NCBI RefSeq assembly: GCF_010183535.1 | Contig: NC_071330.1 | Coordinates: forward strand, 5,003,717-5,067,716 | Direction of reading: 5' to 3' | DNA: 64,000 bases | From: Caenorhabditis remanei | Taxonomy: Eukaryota > Nematoda > Chromadorea > Rhabditida > Rhabditidae | In this document: one piece after another, positions 10,716-22,200 of the stretch | Numbering within the stretch: position 1 is the stretch's first letter | Layout: every line of letters begins with the position of its first letter | The notes under the pieces: model-generated | Databases searched by the model: none | What the model was told of the DNA's origin: nothing | Seen by the model: only the letters and a program-made list of their open reading frames with translations | Made by a program: the position numbers and the translations under genes

Positions 10716-11207
10716 GATGACGGCATACCTTGTATGCTTTGAGAAAATACAAAATCAAGATTTGATGGTTGAAACTCAGAAGGGAAATTTTTTGAAAAAT
10801 ATTTAAAAACATTGTGTACACTATTTGAATAGAGAACTGAACCCTTTGATTCAATTTTTTCACAAAATCAACTGAATACTCCATTTTTCCGGGCTCAATA
10901 TTACATGGCCAAAAATAGACTTTAGATTGATGCGCTTGTAAGAAAAGTGACAAAAATCGGGGGAAATTTGGGTGGTTCACCAGACGTTCGAAAATTCATT
11001 TTATTTAACATAGTATTTTCTTTACTTTTAAAACTGTTTATCTAAATCCCTATTTACTTTGGTATCCAGAATTCACCTGCAATATATATTCTTCCCTTGA
11101 GCATAATGTGTGACACAATGAAGTTTTTATTTACGGTTACCCAAAAAGGTCAAAAGATAACCATCCTGTTTTCCAGAGACAACTAGTGTGACTGTTTTCT
11201 CACAGTG
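10716..11207. other. Single-copy spacer at the centre of the inverted duplication
   Basis: These roughly 490 bases lie between the two arms and are not repeated in either. I see no convincing gene. Immediately outside, both arms carry the shared promoter-side DNA with TTGGCTCCTGGGAAGAGCGCGCAC repeats in inverted and direct orientation, so the two genes are transcribed away from a common centre. Confidence 0.6.
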
Positions 11208-13128
11208 TCGGTTGTAAATCATAACAATCAGATAATTGTTAATTAGAATCTGCACATCAAGATGGGTCTCATCGTCACATTTTTGTTATTCTGGGTCAAT
11301 CGGATGTGTAAAGCAATTCTTGACTCCTGGGAAGAGCGCGCACTACTTTTTAGGGTCATAGGTACTGCGTTTTGGCTCCTGGGAAAATTCTAGGAGCGCG
11401 GACAGGTTTTTGACCGAAAAGTGGTGCGCGCTCTTCCCAGGAGCCAATACGCAGAGTACGCAGATATGTTTTTACTTGACGTAAGCCATAGAAATCTCCC
11501 ATCTCATTTTTCATCTCAGACTGCCTACTGTATGGCTGGTCCCCCTCCTTTTCCCTGATTCTTATTGAACTTTCCCTGTTCCTATTCTCGGTTCCCCGTT
11601 TCCTCTCATACTCTCTTCCAACTTCACTACCATTATCTCTATTCCATTTTTCCAGAATCATCTCTCACAGTTACCATCAACAATCGACAATGTTCGTCCC
11701 ATCCGAGCCAATCGAGCAAATCGCACTTCACGGATTCAATCTGCTGTCGAATTGGGAGTCAAGAGATTCTCTCGAAGAATTGATCAAGAACGATTATACA
11801 CTGGAAATGTACAGAACGTACGAAATCAAACGATTCTGTAGATACTATCTAAATGGAACTTGCGATTTTATGGCCAGAAGAATTATCAAGAAGATTGAGG
11901 CATTGGAGATGAAGGAACAAGAGGAGAGATCTGGAACACAACCTGCCATGTCATCATCTTCATTCAAGTCATCTGAAGTCGTTGCGACGTCTTCTACCAA
12001 CAAACCATCCACTTCTGCACTGCCTACAGTAACCGTCAATAAACCTTCTGTCGTTGAGATGAAACCGACTTCAAAAGACATTCCAACTCCACCCAAATCA
12101 TCTGTTAATCAGCCGAATGTGTCTTCTGTTGTGAAGTCTTCTAAACCAACCGTACCATCGAAGAGACCACTCCCTGAACTCGTCATCTCATCGAAAAGAA
12201 CCCTTCCAACCAAGTTCGTTCCAAAGAAGAAAGAAGAAGTGCCAGTGGCCTATCAGAAGCCATCAAGTGTCCAGAATCCAGAAGTGTCCAGAAGACCATC
12301 GATTGATAAGAAGTTGGATGAAGAGAAACGCTTGCAGAAGTTTATCGAAAACAAGAAGATTGCTGAAGAGAAGAAGAAGGAAGGAGCCATTGGAGTATCG
12401 AAAGTGATGAATTCTCTGGAAGAGGCTCGTCTCAAGAGGAAGCAAGAAGCACTCAAAGCAAAACAACTCGGATTCTGGGAGGAGGAGCCAAAGGCGAAGA
12501 AGGCGCGCCATTCCAAATATTAATTGTCATAATTATTTCTGTATTTGTTTTAATCAATTCATTCATCATATCTAATAAATAATAATTTTTCAAAAAACGT
12601 TTGTCACCGTCAAAGCTACAAATTTTCGAAACATTTCGAAAATCTTCAAAGACGCATAACTCAGATCAGATTGAAACTCTATACAATTTTTATATTCGGA
12701 ATCAGCGCTTCGAGACGGTTCGAATGAGTATAACCATGGCTGTATTCTGAATATTTCTGACTCCGCCCACTTTTTAAGACCCCGACACGAAATTCCAGCA
12801 TGTGAACAGAAATACGTCAAGATTATACTCATTCGACGCGTCTCAACATGCCAATTCAGAATATCTAAGTTTCAGAAAACTTGACTCAAAACTGAATTAG
12901 TTACAGTAGTTTTAGTGAAACTCGGATTTTCGAAAAGTTTCGAAAATCTGTAACTTTTGATTTTTTAACCTTGAGAAGTGATTTAGTGTTTAAAATGAAG
13001 AAATTTAAGGGAAGAAGTTGATAAAATGATTATTTGAATAAAAAATGAAAGATCTGAGTTGAAAAATAAAGTTAGACAGTTACAGGATTTACAGAAAAAA
13101 AAACTGACACATAGTAAAATGACTAACC
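11208..13128 (+). repeat. Right arm of the large inverted duplication
   Basis: Reverse complement of the left arm at 7878-10715 without its 698-bp insertion. The outer end (about 13128) falls within about 10 bases of the AATAAA (minus strand, 13130-13135) of the cadherin gene, so the rearrangement breakpoint is at or just beyond that gene's 3' end. Confidence 0.92.
11690..12523 (+). CDS. TFIIS-N-like small nuclear protein, right paralogue (277 aa)
   Basis: Single-exon inverted copy of the gene at 9395-10237. The start follows a TTTTTCCAG acceptor at about 11648-11656 (TTTCCAGAATCATCTC). The N-terminal helical region (residues 8-75) and the last 130 residues are virtually identical to the left copy. 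Most amino-acid differences fall in the disordered middle, roughly residues 82-150 (for example AMSSSSFKSSEV against ATSSSLFKSSAV). The protein ends at HSKY because of a TAA absent from the partner. The poly(A) signal AATAAA is at about 12574. The gene converges on the cadherin gene, whose stop codon lies about 720 bases away. Confidence 0.8.
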   Translation: MFVPSEPIEQIALHGFNLLSNWESRDSLEELIKNDYTLEMYRTYEIKRFCRYYLNGTCDFMARRIIKKIEALEMKEQEERSGTQPAMSSSSFKSSEVVATSSTNKPSTSALPTVTVNKPSVVEMKPTSKDIPTPPKSSVNQPNVSSVVKSSKPTVPSKRPLPELVISSKRTLPTKFVPKKKEEVPVAYQKPSSVQNPEVSRRPSIDKKLDEEKRLQKFIENKKIAEEKKKEGAIGVSKVMNSLEEARLKRKQEALKAKQLGFWEEEPKAKKARHSKY

Positions 13129-13246
13129 GTTTATTAATGATAAATTCACAAAAAAAACACACAAAAACAGACTAGAAAAAGTTCAAGAAATCATCGAAAA
13201 AGTGAATAAACCCGTAGCAAAAAAACGAATCTGTTGAAAATAGTAA

Positions 13247-16200
13247 TTATAAATATGCCATATTAATATGTCCATCCCGTTGGTAAGGCTTAACGGGCGG
13301 TTGGTATCTCCGAGATGCCGAAGACGTGTAGATATGACTCATGTCATCGGTCGACGTGGATTTCTGAAATGATCTGTTTTTCGTCCAGAAAATGTGTTTT
13401 TCAATTTCTGGAACTTCTGTCTGTCCCAATATATGTTTGTCCGGATGTCCCAGTTCCCCAATTACGAGAAATCAATCAATTAAATGCCGGTTTCATCTAA
13501 TTTCAAGCTGTCGGTCTGTATGTCGGCGCGTCCGGATGTCCGGATTTCCATAAAGCTTTGTTCTATGCATTGACCGATTCTCAAGAGTTCTGTCTGTCTG
13601 TATATCGGAAAATCCGGATGTCCAAATTGAAGAAAACCAAAATTTCCAAAAAAAGCCAATTTCCAAAATTTTTCTCGAAAAAGTTGAACTTTTTTCAATT
13701 TCCGGGTGTCTGTCTGTGTGTCTGTCAGAATTTCCGGATGTCCTGATCTTCAAATTTCCGAAAATATCTTTTTTTTAAAATTTCTTTGATGAAACTGAAT
13801 GTCTGTTTGTCCGGATGTCCAGAATATCGGTTTTTTTTCAATTTCTGTCTGTCACAATATCTACTTGTCAGGATGTCCCAGTTCTCCAATTTCCAGAATC
13901 TGTCTGTCTGTTTGTCTGTTTGTTCGGATGTCCACTCACCATTTGTGTCCCTGCGACATCATAAGTGTCATCATCCGGTGACCTCACCATACTCCTATTC
14001 ACGTGTCCTCCGATTCTACGTGGCACTGCGAAAGCATTGATTTCTGTTGCCTTTTTCCAACCGGTACTCCGTTCTGTCTCCCGTTCTCCAGATGACTTCT
14101 GACGCCAACGTCTTCTGATGGCAAGGAGACACACGGATAAGGCTATGAGACTGATTATCGCCAGAATAGTCAGCAGGATTACTGTAGTTGTGTTGGAGAA
14201 ATTAGGCAGGAAACTGAACGAAGATTCTGGAGAATCGAATTGACACTTGGAGGATATCGGTGTGGAAGAGGTGAAGTTGACGTTGAAAAGTTTGTTGTTT
14301 GACATAATCGGATGGACGAACTGATTCTGAGCCAGAAGACGTCGGAAACAGAATTCAGATGACGTCACTAGTTGAATACTTTTCGAGGTGAATAGCATAG
14401 GTAGAGCCACTCGAGATTTCACTTCCTTGCCACGCCCATCTACTTGAATTGAAATCCGACGTCCATCGTCACTCATCTGAAGTAGAAGACGGTGCCAACG
14501 ACCGTCGTTGACACGTTTCTCGATTTGCGTCTGGATAGGACGGGTGAATTCGTCGGAGATCGAGAAGGTGATCGAGCCGGAGATGAGCTGCAAAAATTGG
14601 AATAGTGATTTAGAAAAAAGAGAACGGAAAAATAATTTGGATCAAACTATTAGCTCGGTATTATTTTTAAAACTGCGCTCCACCGAAATCCCCTTGAAAA
14701 ATGTCTCTTCTTCTCTGAATCTCTTAATTTCGTACACAATTTTCTTTGGTTTCGGTAGAGCGCGGTTGTAAGAAGCGTACCATGCTGATATATCGTCAAA
14801 ATACATGAAGTGATACTTGGTGTTATCAGACTTTAAATTTTTATTAGAATTTTAGGCTCCGCCCCGAAAACAGGTCTCCGGACTCCAATTGGAAGAAAAG
14901 TTCGGTTTTGAGAAGCGAGTCTAAAAAATGAAAAACTGAATAAAAATTCAAAAGCTGCAAACAAAATTCTGATTCGTGGCAGTTCCCCGTCAGGGCTATG
15001 CAGAATTTTTTCGGATTTCTCAAACAAAAATTTCAGCTCGGTTTTCGAAAAAACCGTTCGAAAAATTTTAGACATGTTTGCTGAAATTTTCAAAAATGAA
15101 GTAACAAAAATAGTGATTTTTCGATTTTTTCTCAATTTTTTTCTAATTTTGCACTGAAAACACAGGTTTCTGGGGGTTTGTCCTTGAAATACTTATTTTT
15201 TTCTATTTTCGTGTGTCTGTCTGTCTGTGTGTCAGTTTGTCCAGATGTCTGTCTGTCTATCTGTCACAATGTCCGGATGTCCTTAGAGGTCTGTCGGTGT
15301 TCCTATTTGTCCGGATATCCTGATGTTCAAAAAAATTAGTTAAAAAAAAATTCTTTGAGAAAGTCTCCGATACTTCTGTCTGTCCATATGTCAGTTTGTC
15401 CGGAAGTCCTTCTCACTGTAGCTTTCTTAAAAATTCAAGTTTTTTGAATCCGAAAAACTTTTTTTTCGAATTTTTCGGTTTTTCGGACAAAAATGTTCGA
15501 AAAAAAAAAGCTTTTCGACCCTAAAATTGTCCATCACCTCAATCAAAGCCATCTGCTTCCCGAAATTCACTCTCAACACGTCTCCCTTCATCTGAATCGT
15601 TCGGAAGTCGAATTCCATCTTCTGCACATCTTCACTACAGTTTCCACACTTCAATTGATCTTCTGACGTCAATCTTTTCATTGAAATCTCCAGAATTCCT
15701 CCAGAAGACGTCGAGAACACTTCAGAAGCCTTGTCACAGCTATAGAGACTTTCAAATGCTGATTTTCCAGAAGTGCAACGGCAAACCGGCAGCGTGCCGT
15801 TTTCAAGAACACACCGCCCATCTGTGCCACAATCCACGTCATCACAGGAGTGACGGGTGACGTCATCTTTTTGGATTTTTTGGAAAATACGTTGCTCTTC
15901 TTGAGGTTCCTGACACGCTCCTTGATGGCAGACACATTTTCCGATTAGTGACGTCATTGGTAGATCAAAAACTGTTGAGGCACTTCTGAAGACAAGTCTT
16001 CTTCCAGAATATTCTTCTAATCTAGATTGACACGTGGCGCCCTCCTGAATACACGTCACACCATCACAGACATCTCGTTTGAAACCAAGAAACTCCACGT
16101 ATCTCGGCTGATACTTTTTGAAGAACGACGTCAACGTCTTCTGAGCTTCAGAAGCCTCTACGACGACACCATTTCGATCGACTAGAGAAAAGATGACGTG

Positions 16201-19200
16201 GTATTTGACGTCTTCTGAAATCTGCCACGTGGCGAGACAGTGGATACGCATGTCGTTGTATGTGGTGCGAAGGTCGGTGATGAGATGAGCAATTCCGGAT
16301 TTTTGAGAAATGAGTTCAAGCGTCACTGCGTTTTTTTCAAGGTTAGTGACGTCATCTGATGATTCTTTGATGACGTGGAGATTCTGGGATTCAGAAGTTG
16401 CGATTGTTTGGTTGACGACTTCTTTTATAGTGATGTTTCCAATCTTTAGAGCTCCCTGAGTGTTGACGACGTGATAATAGACGTCTGCGGATTCTGAATC
16501 CCCCGTGACGTCATCTATCAGAATCCTCACAACTTCTGGCTCCGCGCCAAGTTCATAAATTTGACTTCCTGTCAACTTTCCACGACTTCTAACCGCTCCA
16601 GAAGTCATCACTTCAAAATTCGCACTTCCTGGTATACGGTACCCACTTGGCAACTGGATTACTGTAGTCGGGGTACAGTAGTTTTTGGTAGGAGCGAAGA
16701 TTACTGTAGGCAGATGCTTCTCAACGATTTTCGAAGTGTCTAGGGGTACTGTAACAGTGACGTGGCATTCGGAACGGATGGTTTTGTCGGGAAGGGTCTT
16801 GAGGAAAAGGGAGAATTGGTAGGTGCCAGGAGGAAGAGGTTTCAATGTGATAAGGGTAGATCCGTTGGTGTGGAAGAGAGGATTCTGAAAAAATAACGAA
16901 TTAAGTATTGATGGCCTAGAAATCCAAATTGTGGAAAACTAGTCCCCCAAGATTTTCAACGAAAAACGACCCGAAACGATTGAAAACGAACAAACTACAG
17001 ACTGAAAAACTGTTAAAAATTTGAGGACGAGTTTTCCAGTTTTTGGGATCCTAGGCCACCAGGGACTAGTTTCCCAAATCAGGATTTCTAGGCCGTCACC
17101 TCAAAATTGATCAAAATTTGAATTATAACTGAGATTTTGAGCAAAAATCCAGTTTTTGGGGAGAAAACCTCAAATTGTATCTGGTTTTTGTCACGGACGA
17201 GTTTTCCAATATCTGGATTCAAGTGTGATGGCCTAGAAATCAAAACTTCGAAAAACTAGTCCCTCGGGTGAAACCAAGTTTTATCGCTTGAAAACGTTAT
17301 ATGGTAGGTGGCCTAGAAACCCTAAAATCTGGAAAACTAGTCCTTTAACTTTTTGATTTTAGAAATTCGATGGTGGCCTAGGTTTTTAGGATTTCTAGGC
17401 CAATCTTGAAAAAGTAGTCCCTCAGGTGAAAAAATCGGTTAAACTTAACTTTTCCGTGAAAAATAATTGGTGGCCTAGAAACCGATTTTTTGGAAAACTA
17501 GTCCCTCCAACTTTATCGTTCAAAAGTAGACTTTTTGAGGTCCAAAAACCGGGGGACTAGTTTTCCAAATTCCAGTTTTCTAGGTCATTTCAAAAAAACT
17601 CACTTTCTCCTCAATCTCCATTCCACACGTCTTCATAATTTCAGAATTCCATCCGAAATTGTGAATCACTGATTTTTCCAAGAATGATTCAGATGATCTT
17701 TCGAAAAAATACAGGGTTTGAGGGAATACTGGGCATGGAGACGTCTCTTTTTCAGTGTGGATTGTCAAGGTGCTTCTGAAAAAACAATGTTTTTGTTGAA
17801 AATGTTTAAAAATTAGAAAAATTACGTCATCTGAAAAAAAACTCACCTTCTGAAGTTCTCATCGAAAATTTCAATATGCTGTGGAGTGATCAAGGATTCA
17901 GAAGACGTCAAAATCAGATTCCCTCTCGTCAAATTCAAGAATCCATAATTCTCCATCGATATCGGCGTATCCTTCAGAATCCACAGAATCGTGCCGTCGG
18001 GGGATTCAGAAGGCAGCTTGACGTCTAAATTCCTTGGAAGCGTTTTCTGAATCCGTGGCTTCTGAATCCTCTTGACAACGTCATCTTGGATTGTCATCTG
18101 AATCCTGACGTCGATAGTTTTCCGATTCTGAATCGGCCAGATGCCGTCGTGGCATGTCACTTTAAAGGGGGAAGTTGGCGGGGCGAAGATTCTCAGAGTT
18201 CCATTTTTAGAAACTAGAATTTTGGGATTCTGAAGATTCTCCAGACTTTCAAAAACGACGCATCCAGGAATCTGAAGTTGTTGGCGGCTCCAAGATTCAG
18301 ATTCAGATTCAGAAGACGTCACATTCAGAATCACAGTTTCCTCAATGGACACAGATTCAGAATCCCCCTTGACGACTACATATGACGTCATCGTATTCTT
18401 CTCCAACTCCAGAATCCAGAATCTTTCTTCTTTTTTCTGAATCTTCTTCTTCAAAACCAATTTTCCATCTCGGGTTACTGTAGCGATGCCACGTGGGAAC
18501 ACTTGTGCTCCAGATGATATTCCTTCTCCGATGACGTCTTCTGGATTTGCGGATTCTCTGATTCTCTGCGTCTTCTGAATCCCAAACGCCTTCTGCTCTG
18601 CCACGTAGACTTTCACAGAATTCTGAAGTCGTGGAACCCCGTGATCCGACGCAATCACTTCCAGAACGACAAGAGCTTCAGGAAGTGGGCGGAGTTTTGT
18701 GAGAATTCCAGAATCCGGGTGGATTCTGAAGTAGGGAGACGTCACCGAGTATCTGATCTTTCCATTTTGATTAGAATCCAGATCGGTGGCATGGATTTGA
18801 CCAATTTCGGGAGAGGTCTGGAAAAAGTGAAATTGGAAAAAAGGGAGGGAAATTAACACAAGTTCGAGAGCGTGCCACGGTGCCTTAAAACAGTTTTTTT
18901 GTAAAAAATTTATTATGGTTGTGTAGATCAAATCTAGACGTATATTTTTGTAGTTGAAAACTTTTTGATAGCTATTCTAGCTTTCGAGATATACCCCTTT
19001 GAAGATAGGTATCTATCACCCGGTGAGATGGTGAGAGAGCACAGAGAAGCTAGAGTGTCTCGCTTCCCTGGGTCTCCTCTTTTTAGCTTTGAATCGTTAT
19101 AACTGATTGTGAGATGATCAAGACAGATAGATTTATCAAATATGAAACTGAAACAGAGGAGAGACGCGGGTGATGGATCTTTAAAGGTACATATCTTCAA

Positions 19201-22200
19201 AACTAGAAGAGCTATCAAAAAGTTGTTAACTACAAAAATATAGATCTGGATTTGATCTACAAAACCATCACAATTTTGGTAACATTTGAACACACTGTGA
19301 CATCATGAAAACGCTTAAAACATTGGCGAAATTTGGAAAATAAAACATTTTTTCTTTTACTTTTTCTGAAAAATCCTCACCTCATTCGCCACAAAAAAGT
19401 ATTCCGACTTCTCGAATACTGGCACATTGTCATTCACATCCTTCACATTCACAAATAGACTCGTCTCGATAAGCCACGCCCCATCGGTCAGGCGGACCTT
19501 GATACGGTAGCTGGATTTCTGAAAAAAAGAAGATAGATTTGGGTAAGTTTTACTTGAAATTTGACGGATGAAAATGGATTTTGGGTAATTGTGAGGGACT
19601 AGTTTCCCAATATCTGGATTCCTAGGCCACCTCCTACTTACCTTCTCAAAATCCAGCGTATCATTCACAAAGACGATTCCTGTCTGCTCCTCGACCCGGA
19701 ACGGAATCTCCTCTCCTCCAGAATCCAACTCGAATCGATGACTCGATTTCTCATCAGAATCTGACGCGGACAACTGAATAATCTGCTCTCCAACCGCGAC
19801 GTCTTCTGGAATCTCCACGTGGAATATTCTGGAGAACCTGGGAGCATTATCATCCTCATCCAACACTCGAATGACGACTGTCGTGTTTCCACGTCTTCTC
19901 GGTTTCCCATCGTCAAACGCCTCCAGAATCAGACGATATTCTGAATTCGTCTCTCTGTCCAGATCTCTCACCGATTCAATCTGTCCATGCTCACTGATCA
20001 TGAATTCATGATTCGGGTCTCCCGCCACAATTTCATAGAATATTCTGGAAGAGTCAGCATCCCGTGCTGCCACATGTCCGATGATCGTGGGTCCCGAGTT
20101 TTCAGTGATATTGAATTGATAAAGTTGTAGATCAAATCTCGGATCATTGTCGTTGATATCGATTACTTTTACTAGGATCTTTGTGATTGCTTGGAGTGGT
20201 TTATTCTCGACAAATGAGGTGGCGATGACGAAAACTGGGCACTCGGAATGCTTTTCTCTGTCCAGGGACCGTCTTGTCTTCAGAATCCCCGATACCGCTT
20301 CGATTTCCAGATCTCCCTTACACCTGCTCACAATTCCGTATCTCACATTTTTTCCCTTTGCCTTAAAAACTGCCAATTCTTGCTCCTCGTGCTCTCTTAC
20401 AGTAACCATATCCATTTTTTCCACGAATCTTGGAAACTCTCTTCCGGGATTCTTATAAAATCGATATTCCGATGACGTCACGTGTCCCACGTCATCAGTT
20501 ACAGTAACCCGGATTGACGTGGGGAATGTGGATTCAGAAGTCGTCAGGATCTCTCCGTTCTCTGTGATTTTGAAGGAAGTGTCATTTATATAAAACTTCA
20601 AGTGATCTTCCAAATCCCCGTCGGTTACATTAATGACGTGGATGACTTCTGAAGGTGTGACGTCGTCTGGGATGTAGACGTCAAGATTCTGATTCAGAAT
20701 CTGTGGAGAGTTATCATTGACGTCTTCTAGAAGAATCTCCACTGGCACTTTTCTAGATTTCTGACCATCTGACGCTACCACGTGAATTCTGAATCCTGCT
20801 GAATTCTCCTCTCGATCCAATTTCCCAGCTACAGTAATCCATCCGGTTGCCACGTCGATTCGGAACGGTGTCCCGATGTCATCATCATCCAGGGAGTACT
20901 GTAGCCTTGCGTGTTCTTCCGAATCCCTATCCGTCGCTTGGATTCTCAAAATTTTTGTGCCAATTGGAAGATTTTCTTGAATTTTTGTAAAATACGATGG
21001 CAATTCGAATTCTGGAGGGTTGTCATTGACGTCTTCCACGTGGATTAAGATTTTCGAAGTGGCGGAGAGCGAGGGGAATCCAGCGTCTTTGGCTTCGATG
21101 AGGAGCTCGTAGAGTTCGGATTCTTCGCGGTCCAATGGGGCGAGGGATATGATGTCGCCTGGAAAAATTAAAGTTAGAAAAAACGAGTGTCTGGGTGTCG
21201 GGGCGTCCGGATTTCCATACAGCTATGAATCCGAGGGTTCATATGCCTTCATGCTGAAGTTTTGGGTTGTCCGGTTTTATGTCTGTCTGTATATCTGAAA
21301 ATCCGGATGTCCGGATCTAATTTCTGACAGTCCGGATGTCTAGGAACAAGTTCCTGAACTTTAGGAGTCTGTCTGCGTATATGTCTGTCCGGATGTCCAG
21401 AAAACTAGTTTTTCAATTTCTGAAACTACTGTCTGTCACAATATCTAGTTTTCCGGATGTCCAAATTCCCCAATTACGAAAAATCAAATTTCCGTGTGTC
21501 TGTCTGTGTGTCAGTTTATCCGGATGTCCTTCTCTCCGTCATTCTGTGTGTCCAGGCCAGGGCTGTGCGAAAATTATTCCAATTTTTTGGTTTTTTTTGG
21601 TGGTTTTCAAAAAACTTTCGGTGCAAATTTTTCGAAAACATTTTCAGACGATAAGTTTTCTGAGTTTTTGAAAAAAACCGTTAAATTTTTGGAAATTTCT
21701 ATTGAAGGTTCCTGGGGGTCTGCCCTCAAAATACTTACAGTTTTCATACAAATTCAAGCTTTTTGCCTCCGAAAAACTCATTTTTTCTAACAGTTTTTTC
21801 TTCGAATTTTTCGGTTTTTTGGTCAAAAATTTTCGAAAAAAAAAGGTATTTCCTAATCTGTCTATCTGTCTATCCGAATGTCCAGATGTCCCCATGACTA
21901 CTGTATCCACTCACCAGTTGTCGAATTCACGGCAAACAGACTCGTGTTCCCTGACAGCAGACTATAAGTGACGACTCCATTCTGTCCTTCGTCCAAATCC
22001 TCAGCTATCGAACTTCCAATTATCATCGGATACGCTACCGTATCCTCCTCTTCTCGAATTCGGAGATTCACAACGTCTCCCGTTATGAAACGGGGTGACT
22101 CGTCGTTCTCATCGATGACGTGGATGATGACGTGGCAGGTTACGGTAGCAGCGGTTACTGTAAGATTGTAGACGCGCGTGGTCTCATAGTCCAATGGGGT

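Noticed and set aside
13480..13981. Cysteine-rich CLSVCPDV-type peptides resembling secreted toxins or metallothioneins
   Set aside because: They are translations of the TGTCTG/CCGGATGTCC minisatellite, present in several frames and introns.
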